A DNA stretch of 64,000 nt from Virgibacillus sp. 7505 (GCF_002272135.1 NZ_NPBF01000028.1:62001-126000); one strand, 5' to 3'; shown: positions 1 through 9,146, numbered from the stretch's first letter. A program made the numbers and translations. The notes: generated from the sequence alone by a model not told the origin.

Positions 1-451
1 GAGATATGGTCTTGTAATGATGTGCACCGCCTGTTTCTTCATCAGCTGTATCCGCTTCCGCTACTACTTGCTGTAATGGGTCAAGCTTCAAATTATGCTC
101 GGGCAGGTAAGAATCTGTATGCAGAAGGATAGCCAAGGAAATTGCTTTGGCGGCCTGCGGCTCTTCACCTAAACGAATCAAGAGCTTATGCGCACGGGCA
201 GCGCCCTTAATAGCATGGATATCGTTCTGTTTATACATATCGTAATCCCATTTTCCATCGCTATACCATTCATAATGGCCAATATCATGCAGCAATGCAG
301 CTTTGACTGCCATGTCTGGATCAACCTGCTTTTTCTCACTTATAGCCAGTGCGTGTTCCGCCACCGATATGGCATGCGCCTGTCCGGAACGTCCGAGGTA
401 TTTCTGTGCGATTGGGTGTGTATAAATCTGCTCTAATGTCACTTTTCTCAT
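1..451 (-). CDS. HD-domain phosphohydrolase, 3' end cut by window edge
   Basis: I translated this frame by hand because it runs off the left edge. The 150 visible residues begin MRKVTLEQIYTHPIAQKY and carry the HD metal-binding signature: an early conserved His (QAHAISVAEHA), then LLHDIGHYE at about residues 53-61, and a later His/Asp pair (LLHTDSY). This is the HD superfamily of metal-dependent phosphohydrolases, which often act on nucleotides; the substrate cannot be read from sequence. The ATG has a good SD (AAAGGAG, 9 bases upstream). It is transcribed away from the CDF gene and has its own sigma-A type promoter. The C-terminus lies outside the window. Confidence 0.85.
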   Translation of the reverse strand, partial: MRKVTLEQIYTHPIAQKYLGRSGQAHAISVAEHALAISEKKQVDPDMAVKAALLHDIGHYEWYSDGKWDYDMYKQNDIHAIKGAARAHKLLIRLGEEPQAAKAISLAILLHTDSYLPEHNLKLDPLQQVVAEADTADEETGGAHHYKTIS

Positions 452-490
452 TTCTTTATCTCCTTTCTCTGTAAAAGTATATTGTTCAAG

Positions 491-519
491 ATATTAACAC
501 GTTAAGCGAAAGACTGCAA
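491..519 (-). promoter_or_regulatory. sigma-A promoter of the HD-domain gene
   Basis: On the minus strand TTGCAG (514-519) and TAATAT (491-496) are separated by 17 bases, about 40 bases upstream of the HD gene's SD. Confidence 0.55.
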
Positions 520-697
520 GTGAAAAAAACGGGGGATTTCATGTATATGGAATAACCGTTTCTACTCAAACTAAAACATCCTGCCTTCCTGAGCCTTGAG
601 CAAAAGGGGGGAGCGTTGCATTCAATTTATGCTATGCTAAAAATATTGTTACCATAAACTGCTACATATAAAAATCATTAAAGAAGGAAGAGACAGC

Positions 698-1657
698 ATG
701 AAGGAATATGTAAGCTTGTTACGCCAGGGCAGTAAATCAGCCGCATTGGCTGCAGTGGTCAATTTGGTCATTGCACTTGTCAAAGGAGGGGCTTTCTTGT
801 TGACAGGGAATGTGGCAATGTTTGCAGAGACGATGCATAGTTTTGGGGATGCTGCTAACCAGCTGTTCGTCTATGTCGGCTCTGCACTCAGTAAAAAAGC
901 CCCGACAGAGCGGTTCCCGGGAGGATTTGGCCGGGCTGTCAACTTGGTGCTGCTCGGTGCAGTCCTGATCGTAGGTATCCTTGCTTATGAAACCATTCGT
1001 GAAGGAATTACGCATCTGGCTCATCCATCTGAATCTGAGGGATTATGGATTAGTATTTCAGTTCTTGCACTAGGCTGCATACTAGAGGGATTCGTACTGC
1101 TGAAAGCGATGCGTGAGATTGCTCATGAGAGTGAATCAGGTGCTAAAGGGCTGGCGGTTATTCCGATGAGCTTCGTGCATGTAAAACGTGCAAAACCAGC
1201 TACAAAATTGGTCTTTATGGAAGACTTGGTTGCTACTAGCGGCGGATTGGTTGCCATCATTGCCATTTTGATAGCTGCATACACACCGTTTTACCAGGCG
1301 GAAGGAATTGCTTCCATTATAATTGGCGCGATGATGTTTCTTGTCGTAGGACGCGTTTTCCTTGATAATGCAGCTGGTGTCATCGGGGAAGCGGATGAAG
1401 AGATGGCTGACAAAATCGGAGACATCTTGTTTGCTGATAAAGATGTAAGAGATGTGCAGGAAATGACTGTCGTAAAAGAAGGGGAATCCTTCCACGTCGA
1501 AGCTAAACTGGAAATTGACCCGACAATTACGGTAGCTGCCGCTGATGACATCAAGGATCGGCTTGAAGCCCAAATCATGGAGCATAGAGGCGTAACGGAT
1601 GTCATTATTGAATTTGACGAAGACGATAAAAATCAAGCATGGAAAAGCAAAGAATAA
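698..1657 (+). CDS. Cation diffusion facilitator (CDF) family metal exporter
   Basis: A 319-residue inner-membrane transporter of the CDF family, which exchange divalent metals for protons. The N-terminal two thirds hold about six membrane segments with the metal-site motif HSFGDAANQ (about residues 47-55) in TM2 and a second acidic site (MEDLVATSGG) in TM5. The last 90 residues look like the cytoplasmic ZT-dimer domain (VRDVQEMTVVKEGESFHVEA). Motif details resemble the ZnT9-like CDF branch more than CzcD. Start ATG has SD GAAGGAAGAG. It is monocistronic and convergent with the next gene across a shared terminator. The metal (Zn, Mn, Fe or Co) cannot be assigned. Confidence 0.88.
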   Translation: MKEYVSLLRQGSKSAALAAVVNLVIALVKGGAFLLTGNVAMFAETMHSFGDAANQLFVYVGSALSKKAPTERFPGGFGRAVNLVLLGAVLIVGILAYETIREGITHLAHPSESEGLWISISVLALGCILEGFVLLKAMREIAHESESGAKGLAVIPMSFVHVKRAKPATKLVFMEDLVATSGGLVAIIAILIAAYTPFYQAEGIASIIIGAMMFLVVGRVFLDNAAGVIGEADEEMADKIGDILFADKDVRDVQEMTVVKEGESFHVEAKLEIDPTITVAAADDIKDRLEAQIMEHRGVTDVIIEFDEDDKNQAWKSKE

Positions 1658-1686
1658 GGAAGCCGCATATGCGGCTTCCTTATTCT
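1656..1686. terminator. Bidirectional terminator
   Basis: A perfect 13-bp inverted repeat (AAGGAAGCCGCAT and complement) with no spacer and T-rich flanks lies between the convergent CDF and SDR genes, so it can serve both strands. Confidence 0.8.
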
Positions 1687-1688
1687 TA

Positions 1689-2558
1689 TTACGATGACAT
1701 ATAATCGCCGCCGTTTACGTGGATGAATTGTCCAGTAATGTAGGCAGCTTCATCAGAAGCCAGGAGAACGTAGCTGCCGATGAGATCGACGGGCTGGCCA
1801 GGTCTGCCGAGAGGAGTCTGGGTACCGAAGTTTCCGATTCCGTCTTGCGGCAAGGTAGCAGGAATGAGCGGGGTCCAAATCGGTCCAGGTGCAACTCCAT
1901 TCACACGTATTCCCTTGGAAGCCAACCCTTTTGCCAATGATCGAGTGAAAGCAACGATCGCCCCTTTTGTTGACGTATAATCGATCAATGTAGGGTTGCC
2001 GATATATGGAGTGACGGAAGACGTATTAATAATACAGTTCCCTTTTCCAAGATGCGGCAGGGCGGCGCGTGTCAGATAAAAGTAGCTGAAGAAATTGGTC
2101 CGGAAAGTGCGTTCAAGCTGTTCTGGCGTAATATCCGTTAAATCGTTCTGTACTTCCTGACGTGCAGCGTTGTTGACCAGGATATCAAGCTTATTGAAGT
2201 CCTCTATTACTTGTTTTATAAGGTTTTCGCAAAATGCAGCATCGCTTATATCACCAGGGTACAGCACACATTTGACGCCTTCCTGTTCAATCCGCTTCTT
2301 TGCGTATTCCGCGTCCTCCTGTTCATCCAGATAGGATATCGCTATGTCTGCGCCTTCTTTGGCGTAAGCAATAGCAACAGCACGTCCGATACCGCTGTCT
2401 CCTCCTGTAATAAGGATAACCTTTCCCTGCAGCTTTCCGCTGCCCTTCCAATGTTCGAATTCTTCAATCGGTAGAGGGTCCATCTCATGCTGGATTCCGG
2501 GCTGGCGGTTTTGTTTCCTTCCAGGGTTGCCGTCTTTCATAAAATCATATAAATCCAT
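1689..2558 (-). CDS. General-stress-type short-chain dehydrogenase (YdaD/YhdF-like SDR)
   Basis: A 289-residue classical SDR with an N-terminal extension typical of Bacillus stress SDRs (RQPGIQHEMDPLP). Rossmann cofactor motif TGGDSGIG at about residues 51-58, NNAA structural motif, catalytic Ser (NTSSVTP) and YxxxK (YTSTK), then the family hallmark GPIWTPLIPA. Such proteins are soluble NAD(P)-dependent oxidoreductases, often labelled glucose-1-dehydrogenase-like; the true substrate is unknown. The start ATG follows AAAGGAGG. In B. subtilis the relative YdaD is sigma-B controlled; I looked for a sigma-B promoter here and did not find a convincing one. A paralogue lies at 52780-53682. Confidence 0.9.
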   Translation of the reverse strand: MDLYDFMKDGNPGRKQNRQPGIQHEMDPLPIEEFEHWKGSGKLQGKVILITGGDSGIGRAVAIAYAKEGADIAISYLDEQEDAEYAKKRIEQEGVKCVLYPGDISDAAFCENLIKQVIEDFNKLDILVNNAARQEVQNDLTDITPEQLERTFRTNFFSYFYLTRAALPHLGKGNCIINTSSVTPYIGNPTLIDYTSTKGAIVAFTRSLAKGLASKGIRVNGVAPGPIWTPLIPATLPQDGIGNFGTQTPLGRPGQPVDLIGSYVLLASDEAAYITGQFIHVNGGDYMSS

Positions 2559-2714
2559 TTTAGTTGCCTCCTTTTATTCCATAAGGGAAGTTATTGACAA
2601 AAACAGCAAGTTCTAAAACGCCGGGCCCGCGAATAAGTTCCTTTGGATGGGTTTTTTTCGGCAGGGATTTAGGCTAGAATAGACGAAAGAAGAAATGGAA
2701 AGGAGATGGTTGCG

Positions 2715-2870
2715 ATGCGAGCTTATGAAAACTACATTGCAGAGCTTTTCACATTTGACGATCCATTCTTTCGTTCAACAGATCTTGATTTTGATATAGA
2801 TGTCCAGCGTATGGAAAAGACGATGGAGGACATGGAAGCATATCTGAACAGCAAACCCGCGGAGAATTGA
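2715..2870 (+). CDS. Small acidic hypothetical protein (51 aa)
   Basis: A 51-codon frame with a strong SD (AAAGGAGATGG, 2699-2709) before its ATG. The product is rich in Asp, Glu and aromatic residues (ELFTFDDPFF near the N-terminus) and ends in a helical, acidic stretch (MEKTMEDMEAY). No signal peptide or membrane segment. The last codons and stop are part of the following terminator hairpin, which is good evidence that translation really ends here. I do not recognise the family. Confidence 0.65.
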   Translation: MRAYENYIAELFTFDDPFFRSTDLDFDIDVQRMEKTMEDMEAYLNSKPAEN

Positions 2871-2888
2871 TCCGCGGGTTTTATTTTC
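2853..2888 (+). terminator. Rho-independent terminator
   Basis: Stem AAACCCGCGGA (2853-2863) pairs with 2871-2881 around a 7-base loop, followed by TTATTTT. The stem overlaps the 3' end of the 51-aa gene. Confidence 0.85.
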
Positions 2889-3003
2889 GTCTTTTCATGT
2901 ACGATTGGTTTATACTAGAAAAAGAGAGCATGATACATAAATAGATTACGTTCCAGCTTGAGAGGGAAAAGAGTACTATCAACATTAACGAGGAGGCAAA
3001 ATT

Positions 3004-3828
3004 ATGTCCAATCAATCCAGAATTATTTCAGAGCTGCAAGTAAAACCAACAATAGACGCTAAACAGGAGATCCGCAGCCGAATCGACTTCTTGAAAGATT
3101 ATCTGCTTAAAACAGGTGCGAAAGGATTCGTTCTGGGTATTAGCGGCGGACAGGATTCCACTTTGGCGGGGCGACTTGCGCAATTGGCAATTGAGGAACT
3201 GAAGAAGGAAGGAAAGGATGTGACCTTTGCTGCTGTTCGTCTGCCTCATGGAGAGCAAGCGGATGAAGAAGATGCTCAGCTGGCACTGGACTTCATTGAT
3301 CCTGTAGAATCTTACGTTTACAATATTAAATCTCCAGTTTCAGAAGCGGCGAAAGCATATGAAGATGCAACTGGCGACAAGCTTGCTGATTATCACAAAG
3401 GTAACATCAAGGCACGAATGCGGATGATCGCCCAATATGCAATTGGCGGTCAAGAAGGACTGCTGGTCATCGGAACAGATCATGCTGCAGAGGCTATTAC
3501 CGGTTTTTACACGAAGTACGGAGATGGCGGAGCAGACATCCTTCCGCTGAGCGGACTGAACAAGCGGCAGGGTAAACAGCTTCTCATCGAGCTGGGGGCA
3601 CCAGAGCGTCTGTATGAAAAAGCGCCAACAGCTGATTTACTAGATGAGAATCCGGGACAAGCTGATGAAACAGAACTCGGACTCTCTTACGAGGATATCG
3701 ATGATTACCTGGAAGGGAAAATTATCGAAGAGAAGACAGCTAAACTTTTGGAAGATCGTTATTTCAAAACAACGCATAAACGGCAAATGCCTGCCACCAT
3801 CCATGATGATTGGTGGAAGGAACTTTAA
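3004..3828 (+). CDS. nadE: NAD synthetase, ammonia-dependent
   Basis: A 274-residue enzyme that makes NAD+ from nicotinate adenine dinucleotide, ATP and ammonia in the cytosol. The ATP-PPi loop SGGQDST is at residues 47-53, followed by conserved family blocks ([63 protein letters not shown]). Length matches B. subtilis NadE (about 272) and there is no glutaminase domain, so it relies on free ammonia. SD GAGGAGG is well placed. The niacin-pathway repressor niaR is 6 kb downstream, but I could not identify a NiaR operator here. Confidence 0.97.
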   Translation: MSNQSRIISELQVKPTIDAKQEIRSRIDFLKDYLLKTGAKGFVLGISGGQDSTLAGRLAQLAIEELKKEGKDVTFAAVRLPHGEQADEEDAQLALDFIDPVESYVYNIKSPVSEAAKAYEDATGDKLADYHKGNIKARMRMIAQYAIGGQEGLLVIGTDHAAEAITGFYTKYGDGGADILPLSGLNKRQGKQLLIELGAPERLYEKAPTADLLDENPGQADETELGLSYEDIDDYLEGKIIEEKTAKLLEDRYFKTTHKRQMPATIHDDWWKEL

Positions 3829-3833
3829 TGTAA

Positions 3834-3870
3834 AAAAAGAGACTCCACCTAGGGGTCTCTTTTATTTTTG
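3834..3870 (+). terminator. Terminator after nadE
   Basis: AGAGACTCC pairs with GGGGTCTCT (one wobble) and is followed by TTTTATTTTT. Confidence 0.8.
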
Positions 3871-3940
3871 TAATGGCCATACTTGAAAAAGGGAAATAGA
3901 TGCGTAAGAATGGTACTAGCTTTAAGGAGGTATACATACT

Positions 3941-4336
3941 ATGCTCAAGGAATTCAAAGAGTTTGCGTTACGCGGGAACGTCGTGGATTTGGCTGTAGCC
4001 GTAGTGATCGGTTCAGCGTTCAGTGCTATCACGACTTCCCTCGTCAACGATATCATCATGCCGCTTATCGGTATCATTACAGGAGGGCATGACTTTAGCG
4101 GGCTGCAGTTCACCGTTGGCAGTGCTGTAGTAAAGTATGGCGCATTCATTCAAACTGTCATTAATTTCTTTTTGATAGCTTTAGCACTATTCATGGTCGT
4201 TAAAGTCATGAATAAATTAAAACGCAAACAGCCGCAGACAGAAGAGGTTGTCCAGAAACTTTCAGTGGAACAAGAGTTGCTTACAGAAATCCGCGACCTA
4301 TTGAAAAATGAAGGGAAAATGAAGGATCAGACATGA
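3941..4336 (+). CDS. mscL: Large-conductance mechanosensitive channel MscL
   Basis: A 131-residue membrane protein that releases solutes on hypo-osmotic shock. N-terminal amphipathic helix ([13 protein letters not shown]), TM1 with [17 protein letters not shown] forming the pore constriction, periplasmic loop with DFSGLQF, TM2 ([21 protein letters not shown]) and the C-terminal bundle ending in [11 protein letters not shown], all in the canonical order. SD AAGGAGG lies 10 bases before the ATG. Monocistronic with its own terminator. Confidence 0.97.
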   Translation: MLKEFKEFALRGNVVDLAVAVVIGSAFSAITTSLVNDIIMPLIGIITGGHDFSGLQFTVGSAVVKYGAFIQTVINFFLIALALFMVVKVMNKLKRKQPQTEEVVQKLSVEQELLTEIRDLLKNEGKMKDQT

Positions 4337-4353
4337 GTCTGGTTCTTTTTTTG
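4324..4353 (+). terminator. Terminator after mscL
   Basis: A hairpin (GATCAGAC with GTCTGGTTC, wobble pairs) followed by seven Ts; the mscL stop codon is in the loop. Confidence 0.75.
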
Positions 4354-4392
4354 ATTAATTTATAACCAGGCCGGGAATGGAAAAACAGAAGC

Positions 4393-4422
4393 CTTGTAAT
4401 CTGCTATAATTTGGATTACGAG
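4393..4422 (+). promoter_or_regulatory. Extended -10 promoter framed by a 9-bp inverted repeat
   Basis: TGCTATAAT (4402-4410) is an extended -10 element. It is bracketed by CTTGTAATC (4393-4401) and GATTACGAG (4414-4422), inverted with 8 of 9 positions matching. A repressor sitting on this repeat would cover the -10 and start point, so it is a candidate operator for the MFS/glycosylase operon. Confidence 0.5.
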
Positions 4423-4435
4423 GAGTTGAGACAGC

Positions 4436-5677
4436 ATGCACGTTTTACGCACACTCCATCCTTACAGCTGGACAATCATCATTGGAACGGTGTTCGGCAG
4501 GATGGCAACTAGTATGAGTATTCCTTTTTTGGCAATTTATCTGACGCAGGTGAAAGGGGCGTCAGCAGGATTCACTGGTTTGATCATCGCTATCAGTTCT
4601 TTGGTCGGTATCCTGTCCAGCTTCTATGGCGGATACTTTTCTGATCGATTCGGAAGAAAGATAATCATCGGTATCAGCATATTCGGCTGGTGCGGGGTAT
4701 TCGTAGGATTCGCATTGGCGGATGCTATTTGGGTATTCTTTGTCATGAATGCACTGAATGGATTATGCCGTTCGTTGTTCGAGCCGACGTCCAAAGCTCT
4801 ATTGTCGGATGTGACCGATCAAAAGAACCGTTTACTCGTTTTCAATATGCGCTATACAGCAATCAACATTGGTGTCGTATTCGGGCCTCTTTTAGGTTTG
4901 TACTTTGGTTCTGCTGCTTCTACCACACCATTTCTGATAGCAGCTTTGGTATATTTCGCCTACGGACTTGTCCTTATTTTTCAATTTTTACGCGTCAAAG
5001 TGGAAGAGACAGCTGCAGCAGGAGTCAATATAATTAGTGTCCGTGAAGCCTTTCATGTGACGCGAAAGGACACTCTGTTTATGTTCCTGCTGATCGGGGT
5101 CACCATCAGTGTGTTCGGATATTCGCATTTCAGCGCCACTCTGCCTCAGTTTTTCGCTGCTACGCCCAGCATTGAAGATGGAGCACGGCTATTCAGCATG
5201 ATGCTCACGCTGAATGCGTTGACAGTTTTGATTGTGCAATATCCGATAGTTGCAATTGCGAAAAAGTATTCACTTGTATTGTCGTTGATGCTCGGAAATA
5301 TACTGATTGCCCTTAGTTTGCTAAGTATGGCCTTTTTGCACGAGATCATCTGGATTGCAGCTGCGGTCATTCTTTTTACAATCGGAGAAGTGCTGTTATT
5401 TTCCATGTCGGATATGTTCATAGATGAGATTGCCAATCCCGATATGAAAGGGACATATTTCGGAGCGATGGGCTTTACAGGATTTGGTAGTGTGGCAGGA
5501 CCGCTGATTGGAGGCATGCTGTTGGATCATTTCGGTGCTGTTCATCCGATTCCAATATTCACAATCATAGCCTTCCTAGTTATTATTGGTGCCCCATTCT
5601 TATTCCGAGTTTGGGTAATGCTAAAAGGGGAGGAGAGAAATCCGAAACCTGTATTAAAGAAGGAGCATGTTAGATGA
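4436..5677 (+). CDS. MFS drug/metabolite exporter (DHA1 type)
   Basis: A 413-residue major facilitator with 12 predicted membrane segments in two halves. Motif A between TM2 and TM3 reads GGYFSDRFGRK, and TM5 contains GVVFGPLLGLYFG, the antiporter-type motif C region, which suggests proton-driven efflux. Substrate unknown. SD GAGGAG precedes ATG. Its TGA stop overlaps the ATG of the glycosylase gene (ATGA), so the two are translationally coupled. An inverted repeat over the promoter suggests local repression. Confidence 0.85.
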   Translation: MHVLRTLHPYSWTIIIGTVFGRMATSMSIPFLAIYLTQVKGASAGFTGLIIAISSLVGILSSFYGGYFSDRFGRKIIIGISIFGWCGVFVGFALADAIWVFFVMNALNGLCRSLFEPTSKALLSDVTDQKNRLLVFNMRYTAINIGVVFGPLLGLYFGSAASTTPFLIAALVYFAYGLVLIFQFLRVKVEETAAAGVNIISVREAFHVTRKDTLFMFLLIGVTISVFGYSHFSATLPQFFAATPSIEDGARLFSMMLTLNALTVLIVQYPIVAIAKKYSLVLSLMLGNILIALSLLSMAFLHEIIWIAAAVILFTIGEVLLFSMSDMFIDEIANPDMKGTYFGAMGFTGFGSVAGPLIGGMLLDHFGAVHPIPIFTIIAFLVIIGAPFLFRVWVMLKGEERNPKPVLKKEHVR

Positions 5678-6261
5678 CAAGTTATCCGCCGTTGCCTCAG
5701 TCATTTTACGAGCAGCCTACACTAGATTTGGCTCAAAGCTTATTAGGATGCCTGCTTGTACACGAAACATCGGAAGGGATCACATCCGGTTATATCGTAG
5801 AGACCGAAGCGTACCGAGGAGCACTCGATCGCGCCGCACATAGCTTTAATAACCGGCGAACAAAACGGACAGAAATCATGTTCCATACGCCCGGCCATAT
5901 ATACACGTATACGATGCATCGTCAAGTGCTGCTCAATGTAGTAAGTGCAGAGGCTGAGATACCGGAGGCTGTCCTTATACGGGCGCTTGAACCGAAGGAA
6001 GGCATAGCACTTATGGAAACGCGCAGACCTGGACGTAAGACGAGGGAGCTGACCAATGGACCTGGGAAGCTTTGTCAGGCAATGGGCATAATCCAGTCAC
6101 ACTACGGCGGTCATTTCACCAATCCGCCATTATATATAGCTCCTGGGTATTCACCCGAACAGGTGGAAACAGGGCCGAGAATCGGAATTCCGAATGCGCA
6201 GGAAGCCAAAGATTTTCCGTGGCGCTTCTGGGTACATGGGAATAGGTATGTTTCCAGGTGA
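5674..6261 (+). CDS. aag: DNA-3-methyladenine glycosylase (AAG/MPG family)
   Basis: A 195-residue base-excision repair enzyme that removes alkylated and deaminated purines. Recognised from LARSLLGCLLVHE-like opening (LAQSLLGCLLVHE), the catalytic-site block IVETEAYRG with the general-base Glu, MFHTPGHIYTYTMHRQ, and the C-terminal DNA/base pocket NGPGKLCQAMGI and GPRIGIPNAQEAKDFPWRF. Full length for the bacterial family. Overlaps the upstream MFS gene by 4 bases. The pairing of an exporter with an alkylation-repair enzyme hints at defence against a genotoxic compound, but that is inference. Confidence 0.93.
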   Translation: MTSYPPLPQSFYEQPTLDLAQSLLGCLLVHETSEGITSGYIVETEAYRGALDRAAHSFNNRRTKRTEIMFHTPGHIYTYTMHRQVLLNVVSAEAEIPEAVLIRALEPKEGIALMETRRPGRKTRELTNGPGKLCQAMGIIQSHYGGHFTNPPLYIAPGYSPEQVETGPRIGIPNAQEAKDFPWRFWVHGNRYVSR

Positions 6262-6346
6262 TTCCCTTTTTAAAACGGCTATAATCATGTAAAATGAATA
6301 CATCATGTCCGGCACTCGCCGGCAATGCAAAAAGGAGAGATAGGCA

Positions 6347-7276
6347 GTGGGTAAAGTACTCGTCTTCGGACATAAGAACCCGGATACAGATGCGGTTACA
6401 TCCGCAATTGCATACGCGCATTTGAAAAATAAACTAGGTATGGAAGCAGAAGCAGTCCGCCTGGGAGATTTGAATGAAGAAACAGCATACGCTTTGAAAA
6501 CCTTCGGATTGGAAGCACCTCGTTTGATTGAGGCAATTGATGGAGATGCTGAGCAAGTCATCTTAGTCGACCATAACGAAAAACAGCAAAGTGTTTCCGA
6601 TATCGACACAGTTTCTGTAATTGAAGTTGTCGACCACCATCGTATTGCTAATTTTGAAACAGCTGATCCGCTTTATTACCGTGCAGAGCCAGTTGGATGC
6701 ACAGCAACCATCATCAAGAAAATTTACAAAGAGCACGATGTAGAGATTCCAAAAGAAATCGCAGGTGCGATGCTGAGCGCCATCATCTCTGATTCTCTAT
6801 TGTTCAAATCACCTACATGTACGGAACAGGACATTAAAGCTGCAAAAGAACTTGCAGGAATTGCAGATGTCGACGTGGATACATACGGCTTGGATATGCT
6901 GAAAGCTGGAGCTGATGTAAGCAAGAAAACTCCTGAGGAATTGATCACACTTGATGCGAAGGAATTCCAGATGGGAAATGCAACAGTGGAAATCGCACAA
7001 GTAAACGTTGTAGATGAACAGGATGTTCTTGTACGTCAGGCAGAAGTGGAAGCAGCGATGAAGCAAAAAATCACAGATAAAGGCTTGAAGCTCTATCTCT
7101 TCGCAATCACAAATATCCTGACAAATGACTCCACTGCCATCGCAATCGGAGCAGATACGGAAGCTGTCGAAAAAGCGTTCCAGGTGAAGCTTTCCAATAA
7201 CACCGCTACACTTAAAGGTGTGGTATCCCGTAAGAAACAAATCGTGCCAGTTCTGACAGAAGTCATGAATGGCTAA
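6347..7276 (+). CDS. ppaC: Manganese-dependent inorganic pyrophosphatase (family II)
   Basis: A 309-residue DHH-family enzyme hydrolysing pyrophosphate. Metal-site motifs appear in order: [11 protein letters not shown] (residues 6-16), ILVDHNE, and VVDHHRI; the DHHA2 C-terminal domain carries SRKKQIVP. No CBS or DRTGG insert is present, so it is the short constitutive form. The start is GTG at 6347 with SD AAGGAGAG. It has its own terminator. Confidence 0.96.
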   Translation: MGKVLVFGHKNPDTDAVTSAIAYAHLKNKLGMEAEAVRLGDLNEETAYALKTFGLEAPRLIEAIDGDAEQVILVDHNEKQQSVSDIDTVSVIEVVDHHRIANFETADPLYYRAEPVGCTATIIKKIYKEHDVEIPKEIAGAMLSAIISDSLLFKSPTCTEQDIKAAKELAGIADVDVDTYGLDMLKAGADVSKKTPEELITLDAKEFQMGNATVEIAQVNVVDEQDVLVRQAEVEAAMKQKITDKGLKLYLFAITNILTNDSTAIAIGADTEAVEKAFQVKLSNNTATLKGVVSRKKQIVPVLTEVMNG

Positions 7277-7283
7277 TGGTTTA

Positions 7284-7320
7284 TGAGCAGTCACACTATG
7301 TGATTGCTCATTTTATTTGC
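7284..7320 (+). terminator. Terminator after ppaC
   Basis: TGAGCAGTCACA pairs with TGTGATTGCTCA (one wobble), 3-base loop, then TTTTATTT. Confidence 0.8.
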
Positions 7321-7403
7321 TGTCAGCATGGCCATAATGCTAAAGTGGATATACACGCCCCAAAGGAACAACCCCGTAATAGCTTCTTCCAATCAAGAAC
7401 TCT

Positions 7404-7430
7404 GTTTTTTTCTGTACTGGCATAGGATAT
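7404..7430 (+). promoter_or_regulatory. Possible sigma-B promoter of the aldo/keto reductase
   Basis: GTTTTT (7404-7409) and GGATAT (7425-7430) are 15 bases apart. The -35 fits sigma-B, the -10 has one mismatch to GGGTAT. Weak by itself; noted because Bacillus aldo/keto reductases such as YhdN are sigma-B dependent. Confidence 0.3.
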
Positions 7431-7503
7431 TTTTCTTATCAATAAGGGAATAGGAATGCAAACTGCTTACTTACTTTTCAGAATAAAAGGGAGGTTTTTC
7501 AGG

Positions 7504-8475
7504 ATGAAATATACAGCTATACCAGGAATGGAGCGCCCGCTATCAAAATTAATCCTGGGAACAACAAAATTCTTCAAAGATAATAAAAATGATGTATTCG
7601 CTGTTCTGGATGCCTTCTTACAGGCAGGCGGCAATACGATTGATACAGGCCCAAAATACGCAAAATACCAAGCTGAGAAGCTGATTGGCCAGTGGATGCA
7701 GGAGCGTGGTAACCGTGAGGATGTGATTCTTATCTCCAAAGGCGGTCATTACCACATTGATAAGGATGGTACACATCACCCGGAAATGAAACGTGTCGAT
7801 CCTGCCGAAATTACAAAAGACCTGCATGATAGCTTGGAAAATCTGCAGACAGATTTCATCGATATCTATCTCATACATCGCGATGATCGAAGTGTTCCGG
7901 TCCAGGTGCTGATGGATATGCTGCATGAGCATCAGCAATCTGGAAAAATCGGTGTATATGGCGTTTCCAATTGGCAGCCCGATCGCATTGAAGAAGCTAA
8001 TGCCTATGCAGATGCCCAAGGATATAGCCGGCTGTTTGTAAACAGTCCAAACTTGAGCCTTGCACAGCTGAACGAGGTGCGATGGGCGGAGACAGTAGCT
8101 CTGGATAATGACTATCTCGCCTGGCATCGCCATACAGGGATGCCTGTCATTTCCTGGGCGTCTCAGGCAGGTGGTTTCTTTACCGGTACTTATGATAGGA
8201 ATCATGTGACAGATGAAGAAATTGCCCGAGTTTATTACAATGATGACAACTGGAAACGTTTTGACCGTGCAGCAGAAATTGCCGAGAAAAAAGGCGTGTC
8301 AGCAAATCAGATTGCTGTCGCTTATGTCCTGCATCAAGAATTCCCGACATGTGCCATTGTCGGATGTAAAAATGTACAGCGATTAGAAGAAGCACTGCCG
8401 GCCGTTGATATCGAACTGACAGAGGAAGAAGTAAAGTGGCTGAATCTGGAGCTTGCGGATGCCGCAGTAAAGTAG
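7504..8475 (+). CDS. Aldo/keto reductase
   Basis: A 323-residue NADPH-dependent (beta/alpha)8 oxidoreductase. The catalytic tetrad is visible as Asp in TIDTGPKYAKYQAEK, Tyr in the same block, Lys in LISKGGHYH and His in YLIHRDD. The C-terminal cofactor-binding stretch ends with VGCKNVQRLEEAL. An upstream in-frame ATG at 7456 exists, but the strong SD AAAGGGAGG (7487-7494) supports starting at 7504. Physiological substrate unknown. Confidence 0.88.
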   Translation: MKYTAIPGMERPLSKLILGTTKFFKDNKNDVFAVLDAFLQAGGNTIDTGPKYAKYQAEKLIGQWMQERGNREDVILISKGGHYHIDKDGTHHPEMKRVDPAEITKDLHDSLENLQTDFIDIYLIHRDDRSVPVQVLMDMLHEHQQSGKIGVYGVSNWQPDRIEEANAYADAQGYSRLFVNSPNLSLAQLNEVRWAETVALDNDYLAWHRHTGMPVISWASQAGGFFTGTYDRNHVTDEEIARVYYNDDNWKRFDRAAEIAEKKGVSANQIAVAYVLHQEFPTCAIVGCKNVQRLEEALPAVDIELTEEEVKWLNLELADAAVK

Positions 8476-8562
8476 GGTATTTCTCTCTTACGATTTTTTG
8501 ATTTATCGTATACAATAGTACATAATGCAACGTATACGATTTGTAAGGAGAGGAGATTCAGC

Positions 8563-9135
8563 GTGCGGACAATGAGCAGACAGCATATACCCGTGCGGGC
8601 GAAGAATATCGTCCTGATCGGATTCATGGGTGTCGGGAAAACGACCATCGGCAAAATGGTTGCCGATAAACTTTACAGAGATTTCATCGACGTCGATATC
8701 GAAATCGAACGCCGTTATAACAAGACAATACCAGAAATATTCGCTCAGCATGGGGAAGGATATTTTCGGGAGATTGAACGGAATACGGTTATTGATATTT
8801 GTGATAATAAACAATGTAATATCGTTTCTCTCGGCGGTGGTGCTTTTAAGCAAGAAGCCATCCGGGAAAAATGTCTCGACAGCTGTCTGGTGCTTTTCCT
8901 TGATCTGAGCTGGGACCGCTGGAAGGAACGTATGGATCTTCTGATTGAAAATCGTCCTGTATTGCATAATAAGTCTGTCGACGAAGTCCAGCAGATTTTC
9001 GACGAACGGCAAGCGATTTATGCGGAACATAATGCGCGGGTTACAACCGATAATCTGAATCCGGAGGAAGTTGCGGATTATATCGTAGAAATACTGAAGC
9101 TGGGCTGGGAACTACATCAGCCGCTATCCTCCTGA
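8563..9135 (+). CDS. aroK: Shikimate kinase
   Basis: A 190-residue P-loop kinase that phosphorylates shikimate in aromatic amino-acid synthesis. Walker A GFMGVGKTTIG at residues 20-30, shikimate-binding FIDVDIEIERR and GEGYFREIE, the LGGGA glycine motif, and lid residues ENRPVL. The length is close to B. subtilis AroI (186). GTG start with SD AAGGAGAGGAG. It stands alone rather than in an aro operon. Confidence 0.88.
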   Translation: MRTMSRQHIPVRAKNIVLIGFMGVGKTTIGKMVADKLYRDFIDVDIEIERRYNKTIPEIFAQHGEGYFREIERNTVIDICDNKQCNIVSLGGGAFKQEAIREKCLDSCLVLFLDLSWDRWKERMDLLIENRPVLHNKSVDEVQQIFDERQAIYAEHNARVTTDNLNPEEVADYIVEILKLGWELHQPLSS

Positions 9136-9146
9136 TCGCATTTTAT

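Noticed and set aside
188-436. 82-codon plus-strand frame at the left edge
   Set aside because: Antisense to the HD-domain gene, whose motifs and SD are clear.
2559-2640. Sigma-B promoter for the SDR at 1689-2558
   Set aside because: GTTTTA and GTTTTT occur on the minus strand but no GGGWAW lies at 13-15 bases.
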